DNA of 64,000 nt from Hyphomicrobiales bacterium. GTDB lineage: Bacteria > Pseudomonadota > Alphaproteobacteria > Rhizobiales > Beijerinckiaceae. Positions 1-10,271 of the stretch are shown here, in pieces. Each line of letters begins with the position of its first letter. Position 1 is the stretch's first letter. The DNA lies in contig JAIXUP010000087.1 in assembly GCA_027483505.1 (NCBI GenBank), positions 1 to 64,000 of the forward strand, in the 5' to 3' direction. A program made the translations under genes and the position numbers. The notes beneath the pieces were generated by a model, which was not told the DNA's origin, did no database searches, and saw only the letters and a program-made list of their open reading frames with translations.

Positions 1-843
1 CAGGACCGCATCGACGGCTTCGAATTCATCGACAAGGTGATCGATATCGACCAGTCGCCGATCGGACGGACGCCGCGGTCCAATCCGGCCACCTATACCG
101 GCGCCTTCACCCCGATCCGCGAATGGTTCGCCGGCCTGCCGGAGGCAAAGGCGCGCGGTTACCAGCCGGGCCGCTTCTCGTTCAACGTCAAGGGCGGCCG
201 CTGCGAAGCCTGCCAGGGCGATGGCGTGATCAAGATCGAGATGCATTTCCTGCCCGATGTCTACGTCACCTGCGATGTCTGCAAGGGCAAGCGCTATGAC
301 CGCGAGACGCTGGAGGTGAAGTTCCGCGACCACTCGATCGCCGATGTGCTCGACATGACCGTCGAGGAGGCGGCGGACCTGTTCAAGGCCGTGCCGGGCA
401 TCCGCGACAAGATGGAGACGCTGGCGCGCGTCGGCCTCGACTACATCAAGGTTGGCCAGCAGGCGACGACGCTGTCGGGCGGCGAGGCGCAGCGCGTGAA
501 GCTCTCCAAGGAGCTGTCGAAACGCGCCACCGGCCGCACGCTCTACATCCTCGACGAGCCAACGACAGGCCTGCATTTCCACGACGTGGCCAAGCTCATG
601 GAAGTGCTGCATGAACTGGTGGACCAAGGCAACAGTGTCGTCGTGATCGAGCACAACCTCGAGGTCATCAAGACCGCCGACTGGGTCATCGACATGGGGC
701 CGGAAGGTGGCTATGGCGGCGGCACCGTCGTGGCCGAGGGCACGCCGGAGGATATCTGCAAGGTGAAGGCGAGCTATACGGGCCGTTTCCTCAAGGAGGT
801 CCTGGCCCGCCGCCCTGTCAAGAACAGCACCGCGGCGGAATAA
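1..843 (+). CDS. uvrA: UvrA excinuclease subunit A, C-terminal part (5' truncated by window)
   Basis: The frame is open from base 1, so this is the last 280 codons of a protein of about 950 residues. UvrA is the damage-recognition ATPase of nucleotide excision repair, working with UvrB and UvrC on cytoplasmic DNA. Seen here: the C-terminal zinc finger with CEAC and CDVC pairs (bases about 205-290), the ABC signature [11 protein letters not shown] (about 472-504), and Walker [12 protein letters not shown] (about 541-573) followed by the H-loop histidine in VIEHN. The start and first ATPase half lie outside the window. In alphaproteobacteria uvrA is often SOS-controlled, but its promoter is not visible here. 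A PP2C-like gene follows after five bases. Identification is firm. Confidence 0.97.
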   Translation, partial: QDRIDGFEFIDKVIDIDQSPIGRTPRSNPATYTGAFTPIREWFAGLPEAKARGYQPGRFSFNVKGGRCEACQGDGVIKIEMHFLPDVYVTCDVCKGKRYDRETLEVKFRDHSIADVLDMTVEEAADLFKAVPGIRDKMETLARVGLDYIKVGQQATTLSGGEAQRVKLSKELSKRATGRTLYILDEPTTGLHFHDVAKLMEVLHELVDQGNSVVVIEHNLEVIKTADWVIDMGPEGGYGGGTVVAEGTPEDICKVKASYTGRFLKEVLARRPVKNSTAAE

Positions 844-848
844 CCGCG

Positions 849-1697
849 ATGCCGATCATCTCGGTCATTGACCAGATCAGCCTTGGCGGCTTTCGCCACA
901 AGGAAAACGAGGATCGTGTGGGCCTGGGCGGGCGCCATGCCTGGGTCATCGACGGCGCGACCGGCCTCGGCGAGCCATTCATGGGCATGGGCAGTGATGC
1001 AGCCTGGCTGGCCCAGCGTGCACACGAGGCCCTGACGCGGCATGCGGGTCTCACGCGGCCGGCCACCCTGATCGCCGCACTGGCTGATGACCTGGTCGGC
1101 CGCTTCGAGGCTGAGCGGACCCGTCCCCTGTCAGAGGCCTGGGAGCTTCCCTGCGGGGCCTTCATGTTGGCGACGGCGGGCGAGGGCGGCCTCACGATCA
1201 CCTGGTCGGGCGATTGCCGGGCACTGGTCCAGCCAGCCGGCGGGCCCGTGATGGCCTTCGGCGCGAACCCGGTCAGCGAGGATGCGGAGGCGGCGCTTGT
1301 GGCCTCGATCGGCGCCGCCGGCGACCCTGCCGAGCGCTACAGGCAACCCGAAGCGCTGGCGCAGCTCCGCGCCTTGCGCGCGGTTGCGCTCGCCGCAGGC
1401 AACGCCCTGATTCTGGCGCCCGATCACGGCTTCGTCAGCCATCTGGCTGAGGCTGCGGTGACCGCCGCCGAGGCCGAGGTGCTGCTCATGACGGACGGCT
1501 TCGCTGCGGCGGAACTGCGCTATGGGCTTTATGCGTCGCCGCAGGCGCTGATCGAGGCCGTGCGCCATGATGGCCTTGCTGAGATTGCCCGGCAACTGCG
1601 CCGATTCGAGATCGAAACCGATCCGGACGGCAAGCTCAAGCCGCGCTGGAAGCGCTGTGACGACGCAACGGCGATCTGGCTGAAAATCAGCAATTAA
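849..1697 (+). CDS. PP2C-like serine/threonine protein phosphatase
   Basis: 282 residues with the spaced acidic motifs of the PP2C (PPM) metal-dependent phosphatase fold: KENEDR near residue 18, VIDGATGLGE near 33, SGDCRALV near 120, LLMTDGF near 214 and a terminal DDATAIW. These acidic residues normally bind the two Mn/Mg ions used to hydrolyse phosphoserine or phosphothreonine. There is no signal peptide, membrane segment or sensor domain, so it is a stand-alone cytoplasmic phosphatase; the substrate is unknown and no kinase is adjacent. The glycine-rich motif reads DGATG rather than the classic DGMGG, as in divergent bacterial members. It starts five bases after uvrA and may be read through from it. 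Family call good, role unknown. Confidence 0.8.
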   Translation: MPIISVIDQISLGGFRHKENEDRVGLGGRHAWVIDGATGLGEPFMGMGSDAAWLAQRAHEALTRHAGLTRPATLIAALADDLVGRFEAERTRPLSEAWELPCGAFMLATAGEGGLTITWSGDCRALVQPAGGPVMAFGANPVSEDAEAALVASIGAAGDPAERYRQPEALAQLRALRAVALAAGNALILAPDHGFVSHLAEAAVTAAEAEVLLMTDGFAAAELRYGLYASPQALIEAVRHDGLAEIARQLRRFEIETDPDGKLKPRWKRCDDATAIWLKISN

Positions 1698-1809
1698 GCG
1701 TTTGATTTTCAAGCCATAAATAGGCCGTGGACGGCTGCGTCTTTTGCTGGCTTCGTGGCCCTGAATCGTCTAGACCCGGTGCAACTGGATTTGCAGACGG
1801 AACCTGTCA

Positions 1810-4560
1810 GTGAGCGACGACGACAACAAGCCGGCAAGCCCGCCCGCCCCCCCGGCAGGCAGCGACATCAAGCCGATCTCGATCACCGACGAGATGCGCA
1901 AGAGCTATCTCGACTACGCCATGAGCGTGATCGTCAGCCGCGCCTTGCCGGACGTTCGCGACGGCTTGAAGCCAGTTCATCGCCGCATCCTTTATGCGAT
2001 GTGGGAAAACAGCTTCACGCCGGACCGCAAATACGTGAAATCGGCCCGCATCGTCGGCGACGTGATGGGTCAGTACCACCCGCATGGCGACCAGGCGATC
2101 TATGACGCCATCGTGCGTTTGGCGCAGGACTTTTCCGTCCGCTACATGCTCGTGGACGGGCAGGGCAATTTCGGCTCGATCGACGGCGATCCGCCGGCGG
2201 CGATGCGCTACACCGAAAGCCGCCTCGCCCGGCCGGCGATGGCGCTGCTCGAGGATCTCGACAAGGAGACCGTCGACTTCCAGGCGAATTATGACGATTC
2301 CAAGGAGGAGCCGTCCGTCCTGCCGGCGCGCTACCCCAACCTGCTGGTCAATGGCGCCGGTGGCATCGCCGTCGGCATGGCCACCAATATCCCGCCGCAC
2401 AACCTCGGCGAGGTCATCGACGCCTGCATTGCCTATATCAACGACCCCGAGATCAGCATTGATGACCTGATCGACATCGTCCCGGGGCCGGATTTCCCGA
2501 CCGGCGGTTTCATCATGGGGCGCGGCGGCATCCGTGCGGCCTACCATCTGGGCCGCGGCTCGGTGATCATGCGGGCGAAGACCTCCGTCGAGGAAATCCG
2601 CAAGGATCGCGAGGCCATCATCGTTCACGAGCTGCCCTATCAGGTCAACAAGGCGAGTCTGCTTGAGAAGATTGCCGATCTCGTGCGCGAGAAGCGGCTC
2701 GAAGGCATCTCGGACCTGCGCGACGAGTCCGACCGTGACGGCATGCGCATGGTCATCGAGATCAAGCGCGATGCCATGGCCGACGTGGTGCTGAACCAGC
2801 TTTTCCGCTTCACGCCGCTGCAGTCGAGCTTCGGCTGCAACATGGTGGCGCTGAACGGAGGCCGCCCCGAGACGCTCAACCTCAAGGATTTCATCAAGGC
2901 CTTCGTGGACTTCCGCGAAGAGGTGATTTCGCGGCGCACCAAGTTCCTGCTGAACAAGGCGCGCGAGCGGGCCCATGTGCTGTGCGGCCTCGCCATCGCG
3001 GTCGCCAACATCGACGAAGTCATCCGCATCATCCGCACTTCGCCGGACCCGAACGCAGCCCGCGAGGCCCTCACCGGGCGCATGTGGCAGGCTTCGGACC
3101 TTGCCCCGCTGATACGGCTCGTCGACGACCCGCGCTATCCTATCAACGAGGACGGCACCTATCGGCTTTCCGATGCACAGGCCCGCGCGATCCTCGAACT
3201 CCGCCTTGCCCGCCTCACGGCCCTGGGCCGGGACGAAATCGGCGACGAACTGACCAAGCTCGCCACGGAGATCGAGGATTTCCTGTCGATCCTGCGCTCG
3301 CGCGAGCGGATCATGGGGCTGGTCAAGTCCGAGCTGGGCGAAATCCGCGATGCCCACGCCACCCCGCGAAAGACCGTCATCCAGGATTGGGATGCCGATC
3401 TCGAAGACGAGGATCTGATCGCCCGCGAGGACATGGTCGTCACGGTCAGCCATGGCGGCTACATCAAGCGCGTGCCACTCTCAACCTATCGCGCCCAGCG
3501 CCGTGGCGGCAAGGGCCGCTCGGGCATGGCGACGCGCGACGAGGACTTCGTGTCGCGCCTGTTCGTGGCCAATACGCACACGCCGCTGATCTTCTTTTCC
3601 TCGCTGGGCCAGGCCTACAAGGAAAAGGTCTGGCGGCTGCCGCTGGCCGCTCCCAATGCGCGCGGCAAGGCGCTGGTCAACATGCTGCCGCTGGAGCAGG
3701 GCGAACGCATCACGACAGTCATGCCGCTGCCGGAGGATGAGGCGAGCTGGGACACCCTCGACGTGATGTTTGCAACAGCGTCCGGCAATGTCCGCCGCAA
3801 CAAGCTGTCGGACTTCGTGCAGGTCAACCGCAATGGTAAGATTGCGATGAAGCTCGACGAGGGCGACGCCATCGTCGATGTTCAGATCTGTTCGGAAGCC
3901 AACGATGTCCTGCTGACGACGGCGCAGGGTCAGTGCATCCGCTTCGCCGTGCCAGAGGTGAGGGTCTTCAAGGGGCGTGATTCGACAGGCGTGAGGGGCA
4001 TCAATCTTGCCGAAGGTGACAAGGTGATTTCGCTGGCGATCCTGCATCATCTGGAAGCGACGGCCGACGAGCGGGGCGCCTATCTGAAGATGCGCCGTGC
4101 CACGGCCGGCGAGAGCCAGGATGAGGTGCCGGTGGAGAGCGCCGCGCCGGATGCGGAGGACAGCGCAGCCGGAGACGTCCAGTTGCCGCCCGAGCGCCAC
4201 GCCGAGATGGCGCTGGCCGAGCAGGTCGTCCTCACCGTGTCCGAAAGGGGCTATGGCAAACGCACCTCATCCTTCGAGTATCGGGTCACCGGGCGCGGCG
4301 GAAAGGGCATCGTCGCCATGGTCGTGAACGAGCGCAACGGGCCTCTGGTCGCCTCCTTCCCTGTGGCGGACGAGGACCAGATCATGCTGGTGACCGATGG
4401 CGGGCAGCTCATCCGGGTGCCTGTGGCGGGAATCCGTGTGGCCGGCCGGTCGACGCAGGGCGTGATCGTCTTCAACACGGCTGAGGGAGAACGTGTGGTC
4501 AGCGTCGAACATATCACGGACGACGGCAACGAGGACGAGGGGGATGCTGACGCCGGTTGA
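1810..4560 (+). CDS. gyrA: DNA gyrase subunit A
   Basis: 916 residues, start codon GTG. GyrA forms the A2B2 gyrase that introduces negative supercoils by double-strand passage. Seen: the winged-helix breakage domain with catalytic tyrosine Y134 in [10 protein letters not shown], the long coiled-coil/KAK region, then the C-terminal beta-pinwheel with a perfect GyrA box QRRGGKGR at residues 563-570, which separates gyrase from topoisomerase IV ParC. A charged Ala/Glu-rich insertion at about residues 755-800 interrupts the pinwheel and looks typical of alphaproteobacterial GyrA. In the quinolone-resistance region the sequence is [11 protein letters not shown], so the position of E. coli Ser83 is Gln95 here while the Asp87 equivalent (D99) is kept. 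A gap of 112 bases separates it from the upstream phosphatase. Confidence 0.98.
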   Translation: MSDDDNKPASPPAPPAGSDIKPISITDEMRKSYLDYAMSVIVSRALPDVRDGLKPVHRRILYAMWENSFTPDRKYVKSARIVGDVMGQYHPHGDQAIYDAIVRLAQDFSVRYMLVDGQGNFGSIDGDPPAAMRYTESRLARPAMALLEDLDKETVDFQANYDDSKEEPSVLPARYPNLLVNGAGGIAVGMATNIPPHNLGEVIDACIAYINDPEISIDDLIDIVPGPDFPTGGFIMGRGGIRAAYHLGRGSVIMRAKTSVEEIRKDREAIIVHELPYQVNKASLLEKIADLVREKRLEGISDLRDESDRDGMRMVIEIKRDAMADVVLNQLFRFTPLQSSFGCNMVALNGGRPETLNLKDFIKAFVDFREEVISRRTKFLLNKARERAHVLCGLAIAVANIDEVIRIIRTSPDPNAAREALTGRMWQASDLAPLIRLVDDPRYPINEDGTYRLSDAQARAILELRLARLTALGRDEIGDELTKLATEIEDFLSILRSRERIMGLVKSELGEIRDAHATPRKTVIQDWDADLEDEDLIAREDMVVTVSHGGYIKRVPLSTYRAQRRGGKGRSGMATRDEDFVSRLFVANTHTPLIFFSSLGQAYKEKVWRLPLAAPNARGKALVNMLPLEQGERITTVMPLPEDEASWDTLDVMFATASGNVRRNKLSDFVQVNRNGKIAMKLDEGDAIVDVQICSEANDVLLTTAQGQCIRFAVPEVRVFKGRDSTGVRGINLAEGDKVISLAILHHLEATADERGAYLKMRRATAGESQDEVPVESAAPDAEDSAAGDVQLPPERHAEMALAEQVVLTVSERGYGKRTSSFEYRVTGRGGKGIVAMVVNERNGPLVASFPVADEDQIMLVTDGGQLIRVPVAGIRVAGRSTQGVIVFNTAEGERVVSVEHITDDGNEDEGDADAG

Positions 4561-4641
4561 GTTTGCGCGGACAATGCAATCAAAGGTAATTTTCTGGAAA
4601 TAAATACACCCTAAAATTGCATATGGCACGGAGGTCTGACC

Positions 4642-5142
4642 ATGAACCCGCGCAGTGTTGCATTTTGGGGCTGCGTCCTGGCGGTTGCGCTTCAGGCAGG
4701 GACCGTTATGGCCCAGGATGGCCGGGAGCGCTGGACGCTCACGGCGGCGTCCGGCTCGGCGACCTGGTCGCTGGTGCCCGATGAGGGCAGGGCGCCGGTG
4801 ATCAGCTTCGTCTGCGGCGCGCACCTGCCGGGCGTCGCGCAGGTGATCGTGGCCAACCCCGGCGAGATGCAGACGACGAGGCGACTGCGCATCGATCTGG
4901 AGGCCGGCAATGCCTCCGCAATAGCGGCGGCCGAGCGAACGTCTGGCCTGCCCAATGCGCCAAACGCAGTCCTCGGCGAGATTTCAATCCGGCAGATGCA
5001 GGATCTCCTGCGCTCAACCGCTTCAAGCCTCGCCTGGCGGGTTGATGCGTCACACAGCGTCAGCCGCCCGTTGACGACCGTCAGCCTGCCGCACCCGTTG
5101 AACCGGCAGCGCAATGAGTTCCTGCGCTTTTGCTCCGCCTGA
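4642..5142 (+). CDS. Secreted hypothetical protein
   Basis: 166 residues beginning with a clear Sec signal peptide: hydrophobic core in FWGCVLAVALQAG and predicted cleavage after VMA, just before QDG. The mature part is about 140 residues, beta-rich in appearance, with two cysteines (FVCG and a C-terminal FCSA) that could pair in the periplasm. A ribosome site GGAGG lies nine bases before the ATG, and a -10-like TAAAAT at 4612-4617 suggests its own promoter. It sits between gyrA and a convergent hydrolase gene (stops six bases apart). No family recognised; a domain for binding or sensing is possible but unsupported. Confidence 0.7.
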   Translation: MNPRSVAFWGCVLAVALQAGTVMAQDGRERWTLTAASGSATWSLVPDEGRAPVISFVCGAHLPGVAQVIVANPGEMQTTRRLRIDLEAGNASAIAAAERTSGLPNAPNAVLGEISIRQMQDLLRSTASSLAWRVDASHSVSRPLTTVSLPHPLNRQRNEFLRFCSA

Positions 5143-5148
5143 TCCGGT

Positions 5149-6015
5149 TCAGGTCTGCGGCGCCCCAAGCAGGGTCGCAAGAACCGAAGACATTTCCGGT
5201 GTGCGCAGATAGCCGTAGACCTTGTGGGGATTGGCCTTTCCTGCCGGGCTGACATAGGTGTTTCTCACACTTGCGTCATCGATCCTCACGCTGCGGGCAT
5301 TGGCTTGGTAATCGGACCGAAGGCGGACATCGAGCGCCGCGACGGGATCGTGCGGGTCAGCGAGGTTTGTCCAGTGCGCGACGCCAGCCGGAACTTCCGG
5401 CGGCCCGAACTCACCGGCTGAAGGCCTCTTCACGTCCGCCAGCCCGAGCGGTGAGCCGATCGTGATGAAATGCGCGATGGCCGTGTCCGGTTGCCGGCGC
5501 AGCACGTCATAGGCAATGATGGACCCCATCGAATGCGCGATCAGGACGACGGGGCGACGGGTCGCCCGCGCCGCTTCAAGCTCTGTCGCAAGACGCTGCC
5601 TGACGGCTGCGCGCAGGGCCAGGTCGGTGTTGTATCGATACAGGTCGCTGGCGCGTTCATGCACCAACTCCTCGACAAGGGTCTCGAGAATCGGGGCCCG
5701 CGCTGCCGCTTCGGCCATCTTGCCGACCGCTTCGAAGCCCAGCGCCGCCATCCGTCGCCGAAACCCTGTACGGGCCGCAGGCAACGCACCGTCGCCGCTC
5801 TCCTGAAGATAAGGCGCCGGATCATCGTCCGGTTGCATCGGCGTCTCATGGAGGAGATCAGCCCAGTAGGTCAGCCTGAAGTTCAGACGTGCCCTGCGGA
5901 TGGACTGATTGCGGGCAAGGCCTTCCCGCAGCGAATTCTCCCACCAGGCGGACAGCACCGGGGCCGGCGGTTTGTTGTTGAGGCCGTGGATGCCGATCAG
6001 CGTGAGTGCCGTCAC
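5149..6015 (-). CDS. Lipase-like alpha/beta hydrolase, coupled to the sugar ABC operon
   Basis: 288 residues from GTG at 6015. That start overlaps the xylG stop in a GTGA arrangement, so translational coupling is likely; an upstream in-frame ATG at 6057 would lie inside xylG and is less likely. The N-terminus [11 protein letters not shown] resembles the strand and oxyanion loop of lipases, and LIAHSMGS carries the nucleophile serine (about residue 162). ITIGSPLG follows, as in lipases that act near membranes. A candidate acid/base pair is [10 protein letters not shown] and the histidine of NPHKVYGYL. There is no signal peptide, so it is probably cytoplasmic. Substrate unknown. Being last in a sugar-import operon it may process an imported ester or glycoside, but that is inference from position only. 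Confidence 0.78.
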   Translation of the reverse strand: MTALTLIGIHGLNNKPPAPVLSAWWENSLREGLARNQSIRRARLNFRLTYWADLLHETPMQPDDDPAPYLQESGDGALPAARTGFRRRMAALGFEAVGKMAEAAARAPILETLVEELVHERASDLYRYNTDLALRAAVRQRLATELEAARATRRPVVLIAHSMGSIIAYDVLRRQPDTAIAHFITIGSPLGLADVKRPSAGEFGPPEVPAGVAHWTNLADPHDPVAALDVRLRSDYQANARSVRIDDASVRNTYVSPAGKANPHKVYGYLRTPEMSSVLATLLGAPQT

Positions 6016-6788
6016 CCGCGCAGGGCTCCCGGGCCGGGCCGTGCCCCCGGCGGACATTTGCCCAGGATGATCATGCCGAGCACCTCGTCCTCGGTCACGT
6101 CACCGACATGGGCCGTGCCGACCAGTTGCCCGTTTTTCATGACAGCAACCCTGTCGGCGAGGTCGAAAACGTCATGAATGTCGTGGCTGATCAGGAAGAT
6201 GCCGATGCCCTGCTTTTTCAACTCCTTGACCAGATCGCCGACCTGCTTGGTCTCGGCCGGGCCGAGCGCTGCGGTCGGCTCGTCCATGATCAGGATACGG
6301 GCGTCGAAGTAGATCGCGCGCGCAATCGCGACGGATTGCCGTTGCCCGCCGGACAGCGCCCGCACCGGCTCCTTGAAGCGTCGGAAATGCGGATTGAGGC
6401 GCCCCATGACCTTGCGCGTTTCTGCTTCCATGGCGGCGTCGTCCAGCATGCCGAGCCGGCTCACGCGCTCACGGCCCAGAAAGATGTTGGCGGCCGCATC
6501 GACATTGTCGGCCAGTGCCAGCGTCTGGTAGATCGTCTCGATGCCGTAACGCTTGGCGTCGCGCGGCGTTGCGATGTCTACCTTTTGGCCGCGGATCAGG
6601 ATTTCACCGGAATCGGGCCGGTAGGCGCCCGACAGGATCTTGATCAGCGTGGACTTGCCTGCGCCGTTATGGCCCAGCAGTGCGACCACTTCGCCCTCGT
6701 GCAGGTCGACATCGACATTGTCGACTGCCTTGATGCCGCCAAAGGCAATCGAAATGCCGCGCATGTCGACCAGAGGTGCTTCGCTCAT
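6012..6788 (-). CDS. xylG: Sugar ABC transporter ATP-binding protein (xylose/fructose type)
   Basis: 258 residues, a single ABC domain. Walker [10 protein letters not shown] at residues 39-47, Q-loop in ETIYQ, signature LSGGQRQ at 145-151, Walker B ILIMDEP at 165-171, and the H-loop in LISHD. E. coli XylG has two fused ATPase halves (about 510 residues); this one is single-domain, as in the FrcA-type importers of rhizobia, and should work as a homodimer on the XylH-type permease. The N-terminal [15 protein letters not shown] is typical of the CUT2 sugar-importer class. It lies seven bases downstream of the permease gene and its stop overlaps the start of the hydrolase gene. The specific sugar is inferred from the binding protein. 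Confidence 0.88.
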   Translation of the reverse strand: MSEAPLVDMRGISIAFGGIKAVDNVDVDLHEGEVVALLGHNGAGKSTLIKILSGAYRPDSGEILIRGQKVDIATPRDAKRYGIETIYQTLALADNVDAAANIFLGRERVSRLGMLDDAAMEAETRKVMGRLNPHFRRFKEPVRALSGGQRQSVAIARAIYFDARILIMDEPTAALGPAETKQVGDLVKELKKQGIGIFLISHDIHDVFDLADRVAVMKNGQLVGTAHVGDVTEDEVLGMIILGKCPPGARPGPGALRG

Positions 6789-6795
6789 GACGCCC

Positions 6796-8049
6796 TCACT
6801 TCACGCGCTTGTTGTAGATCGTGTCGAGCCAGACTGCGACGACCAGCACGAGGCCAACCACAATGTTCTGCAGCGGGGTATCGACTCCGAGCAGCACCAT
6901 GCCCGACTGCAGTGACTGCATGATCAGCGCCCCAAGCATCGCGCCGAGGATCGTTCCGACACCGCCCGCGAGCGACGTGCCGCCGATCACGGCTGCAGCG
7001 ATGACATAAAGTTCGTCCAGCGTCCCCGCCGCATTCGTCGCCGCGTTGAGCCGCGCCGTCGAGATGCAGGCGGCGATGCCGACCAGCGCCCCCATCAGCG
7101 CATAGACCAGCATCAGCGTGCGCCGCGTGTTGACGCCGGACAGTTCCGCCGCTTCGGGATTGCCGCCGATGGCGAACACGTAGCGCCCGAACCGCATCCG
7201 TGTGGCCAGCACTGTCACAGAGACGCCGACCGCGATGGCAATCAGCACAGGAATGGCAAGGCCATGGGCAATGAAGATGCCGCCCTGTGGCCAGGTTCCG
7301 CCCCCTGCCTCCACGATCCGGCGCGCCACGCCTGCGGGCAGGGGGTAGCTGTTGGCGACCAGCACGGCGCCAAGCACCACGCCGCACAGCATGGCTGCGA
7401 CCAGCGCCTCCGCCCAGAGCGGCCTCAAGTGAAAGCCGAAGGCCTCGCGGCGCTTCCGGGTCAGAAACGCCAGCGCCAGAATGATGGCGCAGGCGCCGAT
7501 GCCGAGCAGCCATGACAGGTTAGCCCCGATAGCGCCGTCAATGCCGCCGCCGATCGGCCTGAAGCGCGAGTCCATCGGCGCGATGGTCTGGCCCTGCGTG
7601 ACCCACCAGGCCATGCCGCGCCAGATCAACAGCCCACCAAGCGTGACAATGAAGGACGGCACACCCAGATAGGCGATGATCGATCCCTGAAAAGCTCCGA
7701 GCGCCGCGCCCGCGGCGATGGCCACACCCACGGCGACGACCCAGGTGGCCGGATGCTCCAGCCCCCAGATCGCGGGCAGATACTGCGCCTGCACCACGCC
7801 GATGATCATGCCGATGAAGCCGAGCATCGAGCCGACCGACAGGTCGATGTTGCGCGTCACGATGATCAGCACCATGCCGCAGGCCATCACGGCGATTGAA
7901 GCGGTCTGGACCGACAGGTTCCACAGGTTTCGTGGCGTCAGGAAGGCGCCGCCCGACGCAACATGAAAGCCGGTCCAGATGACGGCCAGCGCCACGAGCA
8001 TGCCGACGAGGCGCGGCGAGATTTCAAGGGTCTGCAGCCAACGGCTCAT
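6796..8049 (-). CDS. xylH: Sugar ABC transporter permease (XylH type)
   Basis: 417 residues with about ten to eleven hydrophobic segments spread over the whole chain, matching the CUT2 permease family (BPD_transp_2). Diagnostic stretches include [16 protein letters not shown] near residues 60-75, where the ribose/xylose permeases carry a conserved R-x-IDLSVG loop, [11 protein letters not shown] in the middle, and [16 protein letters not shown] near the C-terminus. It forms the inner-membrane channel that receives sugar from the periplasmic XylF-like protein and is driven by the XylG-like ATPase. A 211-base gap with a strong stem-loop separates it from xylF, while xylG follows after seven bases. 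Confidence 0.9.
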   Translation of the reverse strand: MSRWLQTLEISPRLVGMLVALAVIWTGFHVASGGAFLTPRNLWNLSVQTASIAVMACGMVLIIVTRNIDLSVGSMLGFIGMIIGVVQAQYLPAIWGLEHPATWVVAVGVAIAAGAALGAFQGSIIAYLGVPSFIVTLGGLLIWRGMAWWVTQGQTIAPMDSRFRPIGGGIDGAIGANLSWLLGIGACAIILALAFLTRKRREAFGFHLRPLWAEALVAAMLCGVVLGAVLVANSYPLPAGVARRIVEAGGGTWPQGGIFIAHGLAIPVLIAIAVGVSVTVLATRMRFGRYVFAIGGNPEAAELSGVNTRRTLMLVYALMGALVGIAACISTARLNAATNAAGTLDELYVIAAAVIGGTSLAGGVGTILGAMLGALIMQSLQSGMVLLGVDTPLQNIVVGLVLVVAVWLDTIYNKRVK

Positions 8050-8225
8050 GTCGGGATTGAGACTCCACAGGATCAGATGGCGATTGGAGCGGTTCTTCGG
8101 CGCGCCGCAAAGTCAAGGCCACGGCATGGGGCGAGCAATCATCCGGAGTGCGCGCTGCGGCTCGACCATACAGTGTGGACGCAGGGTCACGAACCCGCCG
8201 AGGGGCGCGCTGCGGCTAACCGGGA

Positions 8226-8252
8226 GGCGGAGCGGCGCTTGGCCGCTCCGCC
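8226..8252 (-). other. Intercistronic stem-loop after xylF
   Basis: A perfect 10-bp inverted repeat (GGCGGAGCGG, 7-base loop, CCGCTCCGCC) lies eight bases after the xylF stop and about 180 bases before xylH on the same strand. There is no T-run on the transcript side, so it is not a standard Rho-independent terminator. In binding-protein-dependent transport operons such hairpins protect the upstream binding-protein mRNA from 3' exonucleases; that role is inferred here. Confidence 0.55.
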
Positions 8253-8260
8253 GCGATGGC

Positions 8261-9310
8261 TCAGTTGCAGGCCGGAGCGCGGCCGGCGGGGACGCCCTGG
8301 CAGATGGCTGCCTTCGGCGCCCAGCCGGCGTCGATCACGACCGCGAGGTTCTCGCGGGTGACTGGCACGGGCTTCAAGAAGATCGCGTTCATCGTGACCT
8401 TGTTGGGCCCCTGGTTCCACTGCATGGCGCCGGAAACCTCGTTGAGCTTCTTGCCGCCTGCGAGCTGGATCGCGATTTCGGCGGCATTCCGTCCGAGTTC
8501 GCGTGCGTCCTTCCAGATCGTCACAGTCTGCTGGCCGAGTGCGACGCGGTTGAGCGCGGCGCGGTCGGCGTCCTGTCCGGAGACGGGGACCGAGCCTGCC
8601 ATGCCTTGCGCGGTGAGTGCGGCCACGACGCCGCCTGCGGTGCCGTCATTCGCGGCCACCACGGCGTCCACCTTGTTGTTGTTGCGGGTCAGGAACTGCT
8701 CCATGTTCCGCTGCGCGTTGGCCGGCAGCCAGCCATCGGTGAACGCCTCGCCGACATTCTTGATCTTGCCGGAGTCGATATGGGGCTTGAGCACTTCCAT
8801 CGAGCCCTGGAACAGGAAGTTTGCATTCGGATCGGCACCCGACCCCTTGATGAAGACGTAGTTGCCTTCCGGCTTGGCCTTGAGGACCTCGCGCGCCATC
8901 ATGCGGCCCACCTCGATGTTGTCGAAGGTCAGGTAGAAGGCCTGCGGGATTTCGATCAGGCGGTCATAGCCGACCACCGCGACGCCCTCGTTGATCGCTT
9001 TCTCGACCGCAGGGCGAACAGCAGCCGCATCCTGCGCAAGGACGATCAGCGCCTTGGCGCCGCGCGAGATCAGGCTCTCGATGTCGGTCAATTGCTTGGC
9101 CGGCGACGATTGCGCATCGGCGGACAAGTAGGTGCCGCCCGCTTTCTCGATGGCCGCCTTGATGGCGGCCTCGTCTGTCTTCCAGCGTTCTTCCTGAAAG
9201 TTGGACCAGCTCACGCCGATCACTGGTGGCTTCGCCTGCGCGAACGCGGAGGTTGAAGCCAGGAGGCCGGCGGCGAAGGCGCCGGCGAGAACCAAGGTGC
9301 GACGGTTCAT
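8261..9310 (-). CDS. xylF: D-xylose-type periplasmic sugar-binding protein
   Basis: 349 residues from the ATG at 9310, chosen because a purine-rich ribosome site (GGGGAAGAGAG) precedes it and because it places a Sec signal peptide at the N-terminus ([20 protein letters not shown], cleavage after SAFA). The mature protein is a type I periplasmic-binding fold of the XylF/RbsB class: [19 protein letters not shown], the mid-chain [20 protein letters not shown] and [12 protein letters not shown] are characteristic of D-xylose-binding proteins. It delivers the sugar to XylH/XylG encoded downstream. The 273-base region between its start and the divergent HAD gene must hold its promoter. No xylose isomerase, kinase or XylR-like regulator is nearby, so substrate rests on sequence resemblance. 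Confidence 0.9.
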   Translation of the reverse strand: MNRRTLVLAGAFAAGLLASTSAFAQAKPPVIGVSWSNFQEERWKTDEAAIKAAIEKAGGTYLSADAQSSPAKQLTDIESLISRGAKALIVLAQDAAAVRPAVEKAINEGVAVVGYDRLIEIPQAFYLTFDNIEVGRMMAREVLKAKPEGNYVFIKGSGADPNANFLFQGSMEVLKPHIDSGKIKNVGEAFTDGWLPANAQRNMEQFLTRNNNKVDAVVAANDGTAGGVVAALTAQGMAGSVPVSGQDADRAALNRVALGQQTVTIWKDARELGRNAAEIAIQLAGGKKLNEVSGAMQWNQGPNKVTMNAIFLKPVPVTRENLAVVIDAGWAPKAAICQGVPAGRAPACN

Positions 9311-9583
9311 GATGTCTCTCTTCCCCTTTTGTGTTCTTTTCTGACCGCCGGAATTGTGCCCGGCTGGGCTGCCCGTTGCTTGCCGGGCAGGGTGATGAGA
9401 CGAGATTAGGCGTTCGGCGTCAACCGTGATTGTCGGGTGCATCCGCTTTTCAGGAAGCCGGAAGACTCAGCCACATCAGCGGCACTCGGACGAGTGCCGG
9501 TCCGGATGCTGCGGGCATCTTGCGCACGCCCTTGAGAAGTGGCGGGTATCGCTCTAGGAAGGCGCTCTGTTCCGGATGCTCCC

Positions 9584-10255
9584 GTGCCGCACGACCTCAT
9601 CATCTATGACTGCGACGGCACGTTGATCGACACCGAGACGATCTACGCCGAAGTCAATCTGAAGGCCTATCATGCGATCGGGCTGACCCATTGGACGCTC
9701 GACTCCTATGTCGACGCCATGGTCGGGATTCCGGTGACCGAAGGCCGGAAAATCCTCGAACGCGAGTATGGCGGGCCATTGCCGCCCGAGTTCGAAAGCG
9801 GCATCGAGCGCGAGGCCCGGCTGCGCTTCTCGCAAAAGCTGCCGACCTTGCCGGGCGTCCGCGAGGCCGTGAGCCTGGTGGACGGCCCCCGCTGCGTGGC
9901 GTCGTCAACCAGCCTTGTTCCGCTCAAGCGGAACCTCACGACGGCAGGGCTGATCGATCTGTTCGATCCCCATGTGTTTTCCGCCAGTCAGGTCTCGCGC
10001 GGCAAGCCGCATCCGGACGTGTTCCTGTTCGCGGCGGAGCAGATGGGCATCAAGCCCGGGCGCTGCCTCGTGATCGAGGATTCCGTGCCCGGCGTGTTGG
10101 CCGCCCGGGCCGCCGGCATGCCGGTCGTCGGCTTCACCGGCGTCGCCCACGACAAGGCGCGCATCGCCGGTCGCCTCAGGGAGGCGGGCGCGATGGCTGT
10201 CATCGATCATATGGACGAGTGGCCCGCCATGGTGTTGGCGCTGCGGCGGGCCTGA
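9584..10255 (+). CDS. HAD-superfamily phosphatase (beta-phosphoglucomutase-like, subfamily IA)
   Basis: 223 residues if started at GTG 9584; an in-frame GTG at 9539 would add 15 residues of unlikely sequence. Haloacid dehalogenase motifs are clear: motif I YDCDGTLID with nucleophile D9 and acid D11, motif II ASSTS, motif III lysine in SRGKPHPD, and motif IV VIEDSVPGVLAARAAG. The helical cap between motifs I and II is of the C1 type used by small phosphomonoesterases such as phosphoglycolate or sugar-phosphate phosphatases. Substrate cannot be told. It is divergent from xylF, so a link to sugar metabolism is possible. No strong ribosome site precedes either start, which leaves the exact N-terminus open. 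Confidence 0.85.
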   Translation: MPHDLIIYDCDGTLIDTETIYAEVNLKAYHAIGLTHWTLDSYVDAMVGIPVTEGRKILEREYGGPLPPEFESGIEREARLRFSQKLPTLPGVREAVSLVDGPRCVASSTSLVPLKRNLTTAGLIDLFDPHVFSASQVSRGKPHPDVFLFAAEQMGIKPGRCLVIEDSVPGVLAARAAGMPVVGFTGVAHDKARIAGRLREAGAMAVIDHMDEWPAMVLALRRA

Positions 10256-10271
10256 CGCCTCGTTCCGCCGT

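Noticed and set aside
1807-3453. 548-codon minus-strand frame opposite gyrA
   Set aside because: Antisense shadow; gyrA on the plus strand is certain.
6012-6923. Plus-strand frames opposite the sugar ABC ATPase
   Set aside because: The ATPase on the minus strand has all its motifs; the plus frame has none.
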